64,000 bases of DNA, taken from positions 238,827 through 302,826 of the forward strand of contig JAJEIE010000027.1 in NCBI GenBank assembly GCA_022827625.1, written 5' to 3'. This stretch comes from Candidatus Poribacteria bacterium (GTDB lineage: Bacteria > Poribacteria > WGA-4E > WGA-3G). Below are positions 26,516 through 34,907 of this stretch, one piece after another. Each line of letters opens with the position of its first letter. Position 1 is the first letter of the stretch. The notes beneath the pieces are model-generated. The model had not been told where the DNA came from. It did not search any database and saw nothing but the letters and a program-made list of their open reading frames with translations. The position numbers and the translations under genes were made by a program.

Positions 26516-27883
26516 TTAAAGCGGCACGGCTCTTGATTTATCACCGATGCGCCGCATCGTAATGTCTTGAACAAGCGTCGGGTCGGGTAGCCCTGTCTCA
26601 GCGAGTCGGCGTTCCAAGAAAGCCTCCATGTCGCCTTTCAGCCGCGCAACGACCACATCGGCTTCCTCAGCGAGGTTGTAGACCTCATCCGGATCCTCTT
26701 CGAGATCATAGAGTTCCAAATCCGGCGTGTTGTAAACATCAGGTGTTCCGCCTGTTTCGATAATCAGTTTCCACTTTTGCGTCTGCCATCCGCGTTTTTT
26801 CATCCAACCACATTCCGTCAGGTAGATAGCCTCTGTTGTTCCAGTGTCGCTGCCGTGCTCCATTAGACTCCGAAGACTGCTGCCCTCCATGTTTTCACGT
26901 TCCGCCATCGCCGTCAACCCCATATAATCGAGGATTGTTGGTGCAATATCGGTGAGACGCACGAGACCGCCGAGCCGTTGCCCATCCGGAATAAGTGCCG
27001 GACAGTGAACAATTAACGGAACGTGACAGTTCGTCTCGTATAACCCATGATGGTCATACCAGAGTTCGTGTTCGTCAAGTTCCTCGCCGTGATCTGCTGT
27101 GATGATGAGCAGCGTCTCCTCAAGTTGTCCACAATCTTGTAGATACCGGAAAAGTTGCGCCAGGCAAGCATCCATATAAGCGATTGAGGCGTCATACTGA
27201 GCATTGACATACCGTCTATCTCGCCAGAGCCGTTTTTTAGCGATATTTTCTGGGTCTGTCGGATCCGGTGTGCACATCCACTGCCGGAAATAGTCCGTAA
27301 ACGGTTCACATGCATAGACAGCATCCATGCTTCGATTGTTCGGATCGCATTCGTCCCCGCTATAGAACATCCGTTCAAACGGGAGCGGTGGCAAGTATGG
27401 CGTGTGTGGATCCCAGTAGTGCAGGAAAGCGAACCAAGGTTTATCCTGCGCTTGTGCGAGATCCAACAATTCCATCGCCGTGTCGTTAACCGCCTCCGCC
27501 TTGCGAGCGTTCCGATAACTGTTATCCCATTGGTAGCCTCGGTAATGGGTTTCTGGGAAACCCCGCTGAAACCAGCGTCGTAAGTTATCCGCAGCGACGG
27601 TAAAGTAGCCCGCCTCGCTCAACAATTCCGGCAGCGTCTTTATATCGTCTGATAAGTGCAATGTCCCGCCTTGTGTGATGATTTGGTGGGACAAGACATC
27701 CTTACCGGTGAATATTGTTGTATGTGCAGGGTGCGTCGGGATATGCGGACTGATACACTTCTCAAAAAGTGTTGATCGTTCCGCAAGCGCATCGAGATGT
27801 GGGGTCGTCAGATTGTAATGCCCATAGCAACTCATGCTTGATGCCCGCAGCGTATCTAATGAGATAAGGATGATATTGCGCAA
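26516..27883 (-). CDS. Sulfatase-like hydrolase (alkaline phosphatase superfamily), threonine type
   Basis: 455-aa enzyme of the sulfatase/alkaline phosphatase superfamily with metal ligands in ILISLDTLRASSMSCYGH (Asp10) and ITADHGEELDEHELWYDHHG. The nucleophile position, where classical sulfatases have C/S-x-P-S-R for formylglycine, reads T-H-P-A-H (residues 50-54), as in the Thr-type sulfatase-like hydrolases. It therefore probably does not use formylglycine and may be a phosphodiesterase or transferase. The frame is open to 27955 through a palindromic repeat. TTG 27883 with AAGGAAC upstream gives the natural N-terminus MRNIILISLDTLR. The residues after about 440 are family-normal. Confidence 0.78.
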   Translation of the reverse strand: MRNIILISLDTLRASSMSCYGHYNLTTPHLDALAERSTLFEKCISPHIPTHPAHTTIFTGKDVLSHQIITQGGTLHLSDDIKTLPELLSEAGYFTVAADNLRRWFQRGFPETHYRGYQWDNSYRNARKAEAVNDTAMELLDLAQAQDKPWFAFLHYWDPHTPYLPPLPFERMFYSGDECDPNNRSMDAVYACEPFTDYFRQWMCTPDPTDPENIAKKRLWRDRRYVNAQYDASIAYMDACLAQLFRYLQDCGQLEETLLIITADHGEELDEHELWYDHHGLYETNCHVPLIVHCPALIPDGQRLGGLVRLTDIAPTILDYMGLTAMAERENMEGSSLRSLMEHGSDTGTTEAIYLTECGWMKKRGWQTQKWKLIIETGGTPDVYNTPDLELYDLEEDPDEVYNLAEEADVVVARLKGDMEAFLERRLAETGLPDPTLVQDITMRRIGDKSRAVPL

Positions 27884-27909
27884 AAGTTTCGTTCCTTTCT
27901 TTCCGTCTT

Positions 27910-27936
27910 CTGTAGGAGGGATTTCCGAATCCCGAC
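27910..27936 (+). repeat. CTGTAGGAGGGATT palindromic element
   Basis: 27-nt element with internal stem GGGATT/AATCCC and TCCG loop, a clean copy of the family at 23485. It sits in the leader region of the sulfatase-like gene. Confidence 0.7.
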
Positions 27937-27960
27937 TCTTACCCACAACTGCCAATTCCG

Positions 27961-29106
27961 CTAATCCCCCGCGGCGACCTCTGCCGTTGAGGTTTGTGCC
28001 TCACGGATCGCTTCACACAGATAGGTGATCCCTTCGGGGATATCTTCCACGTGGCAGTAAGCGTACGCCAATCGGATCGCTTTCACGGGCGCGTTCGCGT
28101 AGTGGAAAGCACTCCCGTTGCTGAAACCGACACCCTTCTCCGCAGCGAGTTCGCGGAGTTTGTCAAGGTCTGTCGTCTCGGGGAGGTCTATCCAGAGGAA
28201 AAGTCCGCCCCGCGGACGGGTCCATGTGCAGATGTCGCTCACATGCTTATCAAGCGTTTCCACGACAGCGCGACATTTTGCGCCCACAGCAGCGTTTGTC
28301 TTTACAAGATGCGCTTCGAGATGCTCCATAAAGAATTCAGCGACAATCGCACTCGCCAATGCACTCGTCCCGCCGTCCCAGCGGTTCTGATGGATTTGCC
28401 CGTAGTACGGTTCCCGCGCCACGAAATAACCCTGTCGGACGCCTGCGCCTAAGATTTTTGAGAAAGTAGCGATAAAAATCACACGGTTCGAGGTGTCCAA
28501 TTTAAAGAGCGAAGCCGGTGTCGGTGTCGATGTGAAATCTATATCGCCGTAGCAGTCGTCTTCAACAATGAGTGTGTCGTATTCCTCTGCTAATTCCAAC
28601 ATCCGTTTCCGCCGTTCAAGCGAAAGGATCGCACCTGTTGGGTTCTGATGGTTTGAAGTCGTATAGATGAACGAGGGACAGATATTTTTACGCTTGAGTG
28701 CCTGCAGTTTCGATGCCAGGTCGTCCATATCCATGCCGTCAATATAGTCCATCCCGACCCCCTCAATATTTGCTTTGAAATGCCGCATAATCCCCAAGGT
28801 ACCGCTGTAGGTGTATTCCTCTGTTAGCACGGTATCGCCAGGATTGATGAGCGTTCCGAGCACCAATTCCAGTGCTTGCATAGAGCCGGAGGTGATTGAG
28901 ATGTTATCTATCGGCAGTGGGACCCCTTCACGCCGTTCAAACCGCATAGATGCCAGTTCCCTTAAACCGCGATAACCGGATTCGCCGGGATAATTAACCA
29001 GATCGCCTCCCAACTTACGGAGTGCTTTTGCACTCGCCTCAATTAGACCTTCCGTCGGAAACGTATACGGATCCGGCCGCCCACCTGTAAAAGCAAAGTC
29101 TTTCAT
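27961..29106 (-). CDS. PLP-dependent aminotransferase (class I/II, MocR/LysN-like)
   Basis: 381-aa fold-type I aminotransferase. Visible features are NYPGESGYRGLRELAS near the N-terminus, ITSGSMQALELV, YTTSNHQNPTG, VEDDCYGDI and the Schiff-base lysine in ATFSKILGAGVRQGY. The pattern matches 2-aminoadipate/aromatic aminotransferases related to the MocR catalytic domain, without the winged-helix part. An upstream frame reaches 29178, but ATG 29106 has AAGGAG at the right distance and starts MKDFAFTGGRPDP. The amino donor and acceptor are not determinable. Confidence 0.85.
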   Translation of the reverse strand: MKDFAFTGGRPDPYTFPTEGLIEASAKALRKLGGDLVNYPGESGYRGLRELASMRFERREGVPLPIDNISITSGSMQALELVLGTLINPGDTVLTEEYTYSGTLGIMRHFKANIEGVGMDYIDGMDMDDLASKLQALKRKNICPSFIYTTSNHQNPTGAILSLERRKRMLELAEEYDTLIVEDDCYGDIDFTSTPTPASLFKLDTSNRVIFIATFSKILGAGVRQGYFVAREPYYGQIHQNRWDGGTSALASAIVAEFFMEHLEAHLVKTNAAVGAKCRAVVETLDKHVSDICTWTRPRGGLFLWIDLPETTDLDKLRELAAEKGVGFSNGSAFHYANAPVKAIRLAYAYCHVEDIPEGITYLCEAIREAQTSTAEVAAGD

Positions 29107-29229
29107 AATATGCTCCTTTTTCTCAGCAGATGCCATAGTAGGAGTAATTATAACAGACTTCTGAAAAAAAAACAACAAGGTGAGCGTGCTATGTCTATGC
29201 TCCTATAAAACGCATACGCTTCTTTTTCG

Positions 29230-29259
29230 TTGACACGGACTTTCAGATCGTGTTATACT
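29230..29259 (+). promoter_or_regulatory. rimI promoter
   Basis: TTGACA (29230-29235) and TATACT (29254-29259), 18 nt apart. The transcript would begin about 13 nt before the ATG at 29279 and shows no Shine-Dalgarno, so rimI may be nearly leaderless. Confidence 0.65.
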
Positions 29260-29278
29260 CTCCTCACTTTTACAACAA

Positions 29279-29761
29279 ATGGCAACCCAAAAACCGCTCC
29301 AAAACCTCACGTTTGAACCGATGTGCGTATCTGATCTGCAGCAGGTCCTGGATATAGAAAACGAATGCTTTGAGGACCCGTGGAGCGCGACCTATTTTAC
29401 ACTGTCCCTAAAGCGACCGAGATCTTATGAATTTTTTTACGTTGCGCGGTGTGAAGACACCATCATGGGTTACATCGTGTTCGCTGTTCTCTATGAAGAA
29501 GCGCATATTTTAAATATTGCAGTACCGACTGCCTATCGCGGGCAAGGTATCGGCAAATATCTCCTTGCTTCAGCCTTAGAGATGATAGCCCTACACGACG
29601 GACGCGAGGTCTTCTTAGAAGTCGCGGTCAGCAATTTACCGGCACAATACCTCTACCGACAATTCGGGTTCCGCATCTGTGGCATCCGAAAAAACTACTA
29701 CGGCCGTCATAAAGACGCTTACGTTTTTCGCAAAGGAGCAGCAGAAATCGATGCTACTTAA
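29279..29761 (+). CDS. rimI: RimI-like ribosomal protein N-acetyltransferase
   Basis: 160-aa GNAT acetyltransferase. Motifs: DLQQVLDIENECFEDPWSATYF at the N-terminus, ILNIAVPTAYRGQGIGKYLL with the acetyl-CoA loop RGQGIG, and LEVAVSNLPAQYLYRQFGFRICGIRKNYY, the RimI-type ending with tyrosines. RimI acetylates the N-terminal alanine of ribosomal protein bS18 in E. coli. The short leader without a Shine-Dalgarno is noted with the promoter. It overlaps the isochorismatase-family gene by 11 nt. Confidence 0.85.
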   Translation: MATQKPLQNLTFEPMCVSDLQQVLDIENECFEDPWSATYFTLSLKRPRSYEFFYVARCEDTIMGYIVFAVLYEEAHILNIAVPTAYRGQGIGKYLLASALEMIALHDGREVFLEVAVSNLPAQYLYRQFGFRICGIRKNYYGRHKDAYVFRKGAAEIDAT

Positions 29762-30530
29762 CATCTTAAGCCAGACCTTTTCAGCCACTGAGACGTTGTC
29801 GCTTTCAACGCGTCGACAGGAAGCGCGAACTGCTGGTAGGAACGGGTGGCGTATCATTGAAGAAGAGGTCCACTGGAATTCCGCTGAAACGGCTATTGTT
29901 GTCGTTGATATGTGGAACGAACACTGGTCCTGGGGTGCGACAGAGCGCGTGAATGTGATGGCACCTCGGATGAACATCGTGCTTGGACGGGCAAGACAAA
30001 GCGGCGTTCATATCATCCACGCCCCTTCCGACACGATGGATTTCTACGAGACGCACCCTGCACGCCGATCGGTCTTAGGACTCCCACACGCTGAACCGCC
30101 ACCTGAACGGGAACTGCCCGATCCGCCCTTGCCTGTCGATGCCTCCGATGGCGGCTCAGACACCGGTGAAACCGATACCTACAAAGCGTGGCACCGACAA
30201 CATCCGGTTATTAAGATCGCTGACACAGATGCTATCAGCGATAATGGACAAGAGGTCTACAATCTTCTCCATCACAAGGGCATTAAGAACATCATCTTCA
30301 TGGGAGTACACACCAATATGTGCGTCCTCGGACGCTCTTTCGCGATTAAACAGATGGTTCGCTGGGGTTTCAACGCTGTCCTGGCACGCGATCTCACGGA
30401 TGCGATGTATAATCCGTTTAAGCCGCCTTATGTTAGTCACGAAGAAGGCACGCAGCTTATCATTGAGTATATTGAGAAATTCTGGTGTCCCACAATCCTC
30501 AGCGGCGATTTAACGACCCCGAAAGTTTAA
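29751..30530 (+). CDS. Isochorismatase-family cysteine hydrolase
   Basis: 259-aa protein with the cysteine hydrolase fold: catalytic aspartate in AIVVVDMWNEHW and nucleophilic cysteine in GVHTNMCVLGRSFAIKQM. Relatives hydrolyse isochorismate, nicotinamide or N-carbamoyl compounds. The long insert between the two (residues about 100-160, acidic and Pro-rich) is typical of the larger members. A frame open from 29679 would overlap rimI heavily. ATG 29751 with AAAGGAG 12 nt upstream is chosen. Likely co-transcribed with rimI; no functional link is known. Confidence 0.82.
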   Translation: MLLNILSQTFSATETLSLSTRRQEARTAGRNGWRIIEEEVHWNSAETAIVVVDMWNEHWSWGATERVNVMAPRMNIVLGRARQSGVHIIHAPSDTMDFYETHPARRSVLGLPHAEPPPERELPDPPLPVDASDGGSDTGETDTYKAWHRQHPVIKIADTDAISDNGQEVYNLLHHKGIKNIIFMGVHTNMCVLGRSFAIKQMVRWGFNAVLARDLTDAMYNPFKPPYVSHEEGTQLIIEYIEKFWCPTILSGDLTTPKV

Positions 30531-30546
30531 TATTCCTACGCTTAGA

Positions 30547-30602
30547 GGATGCCCAAACTTGTTTGGGACCGTGCTTACTCCCCCGAACAAGTTCGGGCAT
30601 CC
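30547..30602. repeat. Nested palindrome pair (cruciform-like)
   Basis: Two 21-nt arms, 30547-30567 and 30582-30602, are near-perfect inverted copies separated by 14 nt. Each arm is itself a palindrome (CCCAAACTTGTTTGGG and CCCGAACAAGTTCGGG). It stands 16 nt after the isochorismatase-family stop and has no T-tract. Confidence 0.65.
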
Positions 30603-30750
30603 AGACGTTGAAATATTACCGATTTAAATTATTAAACTTCGTTCAATCTTGCTGATTCTTGCTACCCACCTTTTTCTGAGAAAAAATACGCTCCAATGAA
30701 CTCTTAAAATCCCCACTATCCCGATAAATCCGCGATTCTGACAACCAAAA

Positions 30751-30792
30751 ACTTATAACTTACAACTTATAACCAGCCACTAACAGCCAACA
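30751..30792. repeat. Heptanucleotide repeat array
   Basis: Six 7-nt units in register: ACTTATA, ACTTACA, ACTTATA, ACCAGCC, ACTAACA, GCCAACA. It lies in the 360-nt gap before the HNH gene. Besides this array and the palindromes at 30547 I see no gene there. Confidence 0.6.
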
Positions 30793-30892
30793 GCTACATA
30801 GTGATTTTAGTTGCAATTTGACCAGAAATGTGGTATTATACATAAAGAGTTAATGTGGTTAGAACCAATCATTCAAGTTAGAGGAGATGCAA

Positions 30893-31405
30893 GTGGAAAT
30901 ATCTGTCTTGGTACTTAATGCAAGTTATGAAGCCATCAACGTTTGCAACCTCCGGCGTGCGATGAAAATGGTTTTCAAAGGCACTGCACAAACGGAAGAA
31001 GTCTCTGACCTTAAGATTCATTCGCCCAGTGCTGCAATAAGCGTACCACATGTAATTCGTTTGGTGAACTACGTGCATGTTCCGCGTAGTGTCGTCAAAT
31101 TTTCACGGAAGAATGTCCTCGTCCGGGATCATTACACGTGTCAATACTGTCATGGTGAGTTCCCAACGGCGCAACTTACCCTTGACCATGTGATACCGAT
31201 CTCGCGGGGTGGACAAACGAACTGGGAAAATGTCGTGACGGCGTGCAAGAAATGTAATAATAAAAAAGGAAATAAGATGCTCTACGAGACCCAACTCACA
31301 CTCGCACGCCAGCCCAAAACACCATCAATATTAACGTATTTACAACTCAACCGTCATTTTCGAGGATGCCATCCGTCGTGGAGAAAATACCTGTATCTCA
31401 ACTGA
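30893..31405 (+). CDS. HNH endonuclease
   Basis: 170-aa protein with a full HNH nuclease motif: zinc knuckle CQYC (about residues 80-83), catalytic LTLDHVIPISRGG, then NWENVVTACKKCNNKKGNK. This class is often encoded near core genes in diverse bacteria and is distinct from phage terminase-linked HNH. GAGGAG overlaps the ATG at 30887, which would be too close. GTG 30893, 6 nt after GGAG, is the better start. It lies 3 nt upstream of rnpA, where most bacteria have rpmH (bL34), and is probably co-transcribed with the rnpA-yidC cluster. Confidence 0.85.
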   Translation: MEISVLVLNASYEAINVCNLRRAMKMVFKGTAQTEEVSDLKIHSPSAAISVPHVIRLVNYVHVPRSVVKFSRKNVLVRDHYTCQYCHGEFPTAQLTLDHVIPISRGGQTNWENVVTACKKCNNKKGNKMLYETQLTLARQPKTPSILTYLQLNRHFRGCHPSWRKYLYLN

Positions 31406-31408
31406 ATC

Positions 31409-31792
31409 ATGCCAGATCCGAGAAAATTAAAAAAACGTTCGGAATTCCAACGTGCCTATCAAGACGGCGGTAAGTATTGGAATCGTTATTTTGTGATATA
31501 CGTACGCCCCACAGGCTTCGCGCATTCTCGATTGGGGATAACCGTTAGCAAAAAAGTCGGCAACAGCGTCCAAAGGAATCGGGTTAAAAGATTAATTCGG
31601 GAGTCGTTTCGGCACTTATGTCCTCACATACAGGCGGCTTATGATATCGTAGTTGTCGGTAGGACCACAGCGTCTCGGCTTAAATGTCAGGAAGCAGCAG
31701 ACGCGCTCTGTCGTTTATTCCGGAGAGCCTCTATCTTGAATCGCGCGAATGTCACCACCCCGCCGTGGAACGGGAACCGAAATAGCCGATGA
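31409..31792 (+). CDS. rnpA: Ribonuclease P protein component
   Basis: 127-aa basic protein with the RnpA pattern: [43 protein letters not shown] (the RNR motif that contacts the RNA subunit) and YDIVVVGR. It binds the RnpB RNA for tRNA 5' maturation. Length is normal. Its stop overlaps the yidD start (ATGA). No rpmH is found upstream in this window. Confidence 0.94.
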   Translation: MPDPRKLKKRSEFQRAYQDGGKYWNRYFVIYVRPTGFAHSRLGITVSKKVGNSVQRNRVKRLIRESFRHLCPHIQAAYDIVVVGRTTASRLKCQEAADALCRLFRRASILNRANVTTPPWNGNRNSR

Positions 31793-32085
31793 GGAACACA
31801 GGCGTGTCAGACTGTAAGCAGCACTCGGAAGTTATGAATCCATGCGGGAATCAGCAAACGTGCCGCAAAACATATATGGCGACCGTACTCGTCCAACCGA
31901 TCCGTTTTTATCGCCGTTTCATTTCACCGCTGTTTCCCCGTTCCTGTCGTTTTTATCCCACGTGTTCACAATACGCGCAGCAGGCATTAGAACGTTACGG
32001 GACGCTCAAAGGGATCTGGCTAACACTTAAACGACTTTCAAAATGTCACCCATATCATCCGGGTGGCTTCGACCCGCTGAAATAG
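31789..32085 (+). CDS. yidD: Membrane protein insertion efficiency factor YidD
   Basis: 98-aa protein with the YidD core [30 protein letters not shown] and the ending [12 protein letters not shown]. YidD assists YidC-dependent insertion of membrane proteins. The ATG at 31789 overlaps the rnpA stop. The first 29 residues are not typical, and ATG 31876 ([15 protein letters not shown]) is an alternative that starts at the usual place. The gene lies in its normal position between rnpA and yidC. Confidence 0.9.
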   Translation: MRNTGVSDCKQHSEVMNPCGNQQTCRKTYMATVLVQPIRFYRRFISPLFPRSCRFYPTCSQYAQQALERYGTLKGIWLTLKRLSKCHPYHPGGFDPLK

Positions 32086-32155
32086 CGGCGTAGACACGCT
32101 ACGTCGGAAACGGTTGGTCTCAGAAGTACGTATAGATGAGGAGCACCTAATTTCA

Positions 32156-33991
32156 ATGGGAGTACGTTATATTCTCGCACTCGTCCTGATGATTGCTGTC
32201 ATGATTGGATGGAGTCTTTTTTTTGGCAACCGCTTTGCCCCCGAGCCAGACGAATCCGCAACGACCGAAACAGTCCCATCATCTGATACACGCCAAATGC
32301 AACCCGATGACGCAACGCAGCCAACACCCGACGGAACCGAGGTGTCCGTCGATACAGATCTCTGGACCCCTTTACAGGAAAGCCCGGATGACGCAAAAGT
32401 TAACGTTCACACCGATAGGTATAGTGTTGTGTTCAACGAAAAACTTGCGATCGCCAAGGTGTGGGAACTCAATCAGTTTCCAGACCGGACCGTTGAAGTC
32501 GATGAACCTCTGAACCTGATTCCAGAGAATGCGCTGAGCTGCCTCGCGCTCCGCTTCGCAAATGACCAACTCCAACTTGACTTGCTTAATGCTTCGTGGC
32601 GCGCAGACAAGTCTGAAATCGACCTCACAGCGGGCGAGGGTGTAGAAACACTCACTTTCCGAACAATCATCGCAGAAAAACTGCAGGTTGCAAAGCAGTT
32701 AACTTTCATCCCTGGCACCTATTTTGTTGATCTGGTCGTTACCTTCCAAAACGTCTCCGGTGAACCTTTACTTATGGGTGGAAATGAACCTGCAAATGGA
32801 TATGAACTTCAATGGGGCCGGGGTATCAATGCCGACCTCCTACCCCACGAAAAGAAAAGTGGGAAACGTGGGCGCCGTGGAAAAGAGGGCGCAAAGGTTT
32901 ACACCGGTGAAGGGAATCCTGTACGCACGCTTAAAGACGAGCAGGCTTTAGCGACTGTGCTTTGGGCAGGGTTGGATAGTCAGTACTTCAGCGCGATCAT
33001 GATCCCTGATCCAGAAATCGCAGCGACCTATAAATTAACAGAGACTCCCAATGCGAGTGCCGGTGCCGATGTCGCTGTCGTCGCGCCAACAGAGACAGTT
33101 GGGCTCGTTGTTCCCGGTTTTTATCTTGCATCTCAGCAGAAAGCCAGTCACGAATTCCGGCTCTACGTGGGACCGAAAAACGACAAAATCCTGAAAACTA
33201 TTGAGGCACCCAACGACTCAGAGATACCGCTCCATCTTTCCAAAGTGATTGACTTTGGATTCTTTGCACCACTTGTTTGGGGCATGCTTTGGCTATTCCA
33301 AGGATTTCACGCCATCTTCAGAAACTACGGACTCTCAATTATTCTGTTGACTGCCATGGTGAAGATCATCACTTATCCGTTTACCCGTAAGGCGCACGCA
33401 TCGATGAAGAAGATGCAGAAACTCCAACCCGAACTTTTGGAATTGAAGGAGAAATATAGGGACGATCCGCAAAAGCTTAACCGCGCTACAATGCGACTCT
33501 ACAAGGAAAATGGTGTTAATCCGCTTGGCGGTTGTATCCCGTGGCTCCCACAAATTCCGCTCTTCTTCGCACTCTTTTCGCTCCTTGGCGGTGCCGTGGA
33601 ACTCCGCGGGGCACCTTTCCTGCTCTGGATCAGTGACCTTTCCGCTCCCGATACTTTGATCGAATTGCCCTTTACGATTCCGCTGATTGTCACACAGATA
33701 GATGCCATTCGACTGCTGCCTATCATCAACGGATTAACAACGTGGCTCCAACAGAAATTCGTCGGTAATATGACACCAACGACCGACAATATGCAGATGA
33801 AACTGATGCAATTCATGCCAATTATCTTTATCTTCATTTTTTATAACTGGGCATCAGGGTTTGTCTTGTATTGGTTGTGTAATAATGTGTTCACTATAGC
33901 ACAACAGTATCTACAGAACCGAAGCGCGACGGACGAAGAGCCATCGGGGTCTACAGATACGAAAAAACGGAACACTTCCAAACGGAAGTAG
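32156..33991 (+). CDS. yidC: Membrane protein insertase YidC
   Basis: 611-aa insertase of the Gram-negative type. An N-terminal membrane helix (residues 4-20) is followed by a large periplasmic domain (about 50-350). The conserved five-helix core comes next, with FRNYGLSIILLTAMVKIITYPFTRKAHASMKKMQKLQPEL and NPLGGCIPWLPQIPLFFALFSLL. The C-terminal tail is basic (KKRNTSKRK). It inserts and folds inner-membrane proteins alone or with SecYEG. A TTG-started frame from 32114 is possible, but ATG 32156 after GAGGAG (32138-32143) matches the usual N-terminus MGVRYILALVL. Confidence 0.95.
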   Translation: MGVRYILALVLMIAVMIGWSLFFGNRFAPEPDESATTETVPSSDTRQMQPDDATQPTPDGTEVSVDTDLWTPLQESPDDAKVNVHTDRYSVVFNEKLAIAKVWELNQFPDRTVEVDEPLNLIPENALSCLALRFANDQLQLDLLNASWRADKSEIDLTAGEGVETLTFRTIIAEKLQVAKQLTFIPGTYFVDLVVTFQNVSGEPLLMGGNEPANGYELQWGRGINADLLPHEKKSGKRGRRGKEGAKVYTGEGNPVRTLKDEQALATVLWAGLDSQYFSAIMIPDPEIAATYKLTETPNASAGADVAVVAPTETVGLVVPGFYLASQQKASHEFRLYVGPKNDKILKTIEAPNDSEIPLHLSKVIDFGFFAPLVWGMLWLFQGFHAIFRNYGLSIILLTAMVKIITYPFTRKAHASMKKMQKLQPELLELKEKYRDDPQKLNRATMRLYKENGVNPLGGCIPWLPQIPLFFALFSLLGGAVELRGAPFLLWISDLSAPDTLIELPFTIPLIVTQIDAIRLLPIINGLTTWLQQKFVGNMTPTTDNMQMKLMQFMPIIFIFIFYNWASGFVLYWLCNNVFTIAQQYLQNRSATDEEPSGSTDTKKRNTSKRK

Positions 33992-34061
33992 ACTTAGCCC
34001 AGAGTCATACGCCGCGTCAACGACTTCACTGCCGGAAACGTTTTATAGGAGGACTCAACCT

Positions 34062-34682
34062 GTGCAACATTATATTGAAGCTGAAGGCGATACAGTGGAG
34101 GAAGCAATTGAACAGGCACTCAACGAACTTAAGGCGACTCGCGAGCAGGTTACAATTGACATTATCAGTGAACCGACAAAAGGTATCTTAAATTTCGGCG
34201 CGAAACCTGCCAAAGTTCGAGTAACAATTAAGCAAGATGTCTCTTCTGCACCCGATACAATTCTCAGAGAGTTGCTCAACCGGATGGGGATTGATGCCGA
34301 AGTCGAATCGGATTTTGTTGAGGGCAGCACGCATCTCAATGTCCGCACCGACAGTCCTGCGCTCCTCATCGGGAAGCACGGGCAGACGCTTGATGCTATT
34401 GAACGACTCCTCAATTGCATTGTTAATAAAGCCTCGCTTGTAAAAAGACGGGTTTTTGTTGACACCGAGGGCTACCGGGAACGCCGAGAGGAACGGCTTG
34501 TCGAAATGGCGCACCAAATGGCGGAGCAGGTGAAGTATACCAACCGCGAGGTTGTCTTGGCACCAATGTCGCCGCGTGACCGCCGCATCATCCATGTCGC
34601 CTTGAAAGAGGATGATATTATATCCACCTATAGTCAAGGCGAGGGTGACATGCGTCGGGTCGTCATTACAACTGGTGGTTAG
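34062..34682 (+). CDS. khpB: RNA-binding protein KhpB (Jag/EloR)
   Basis: 206-aa protein with three domains: Jag_N (1-50, EAEGDTVEEAIEQALNELKATREQV), type II KH (about 66-140, with LLIGKHGQTLDAIERLLNCIVNK as its GKHG loop) and R3H (about 145-206, MSPRDRRIIHVALKEDDIISTYSQGEGDMRRVVI). KhpB binds RNA and regulates envelope growth in several bacteria. Start GTG 34062 after AGGAGG. Position after yidC is the conserved one. Confidence 0.93.
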   Translation: MQHYIEAEGDTVEEAIEQALNELKATREQVTIDIISEPTKGILNFGAKPAKVRVTIKQDVSSAPDTILRELLNRMGIDAEVESDFVEGSTHLNVRTDSPALLIGKHGQTLDAIERLLNCIVNKASLVKRRVFVDTEGYRERREERLVEMAHQMAEQVKYTNREVVLAPMSPRDRRIIHVALKEDDIISTYSQGEGDMRRVVITTGG

Positions 34683-34702
34683 CAGATAGCGGTTCGCTTA
34701 TA

Positions 34703-34822
34703 GTTGTTAGTTATTGGTTTTTGGTTAAGACCTTCAGTCATTAGAGAGATCTGTCTTTTGTGGTTGTTAGTTATTGGTTGTTGGTTTTTGGTTAAGACCT
34801 TCAGTCATTAGAGAGACCTGTC
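34703..34822 (+). repeat. Tandem direct repeat with one extra heptad
   Basis: Copies 34703-34755 (53 nt) and 34763-34822 (60 nt) are almost identical. The second carries one additional 7-nt unit (TTGGTTG type), so the duplication changed length by exactly one heptad. Confidence 0.8.
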
Positions 34823-34843
34823 CTTACCACGGTGCTTTTTTTA

Positions 34844-34906
34844 CTATTAACTATTAACTATTAACTATTAACTAACTGCTAATCGCTAACCGCCAACCGC
34901 TAAAAA
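34844..34906 (+). repeat. Heptanucleotide array directly before mnmE
   Basis: Nine 7-nt units in register: four CTATTAA, then CTAACTG, CTAATCG, CTAACCG, CCAACCG and CTAAAAA. The array ends 1 nt before the mnmE start codon, replacing any Shine-Dalgarno. Confidence 0.85.
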
Positions 34907-34907
34907 A

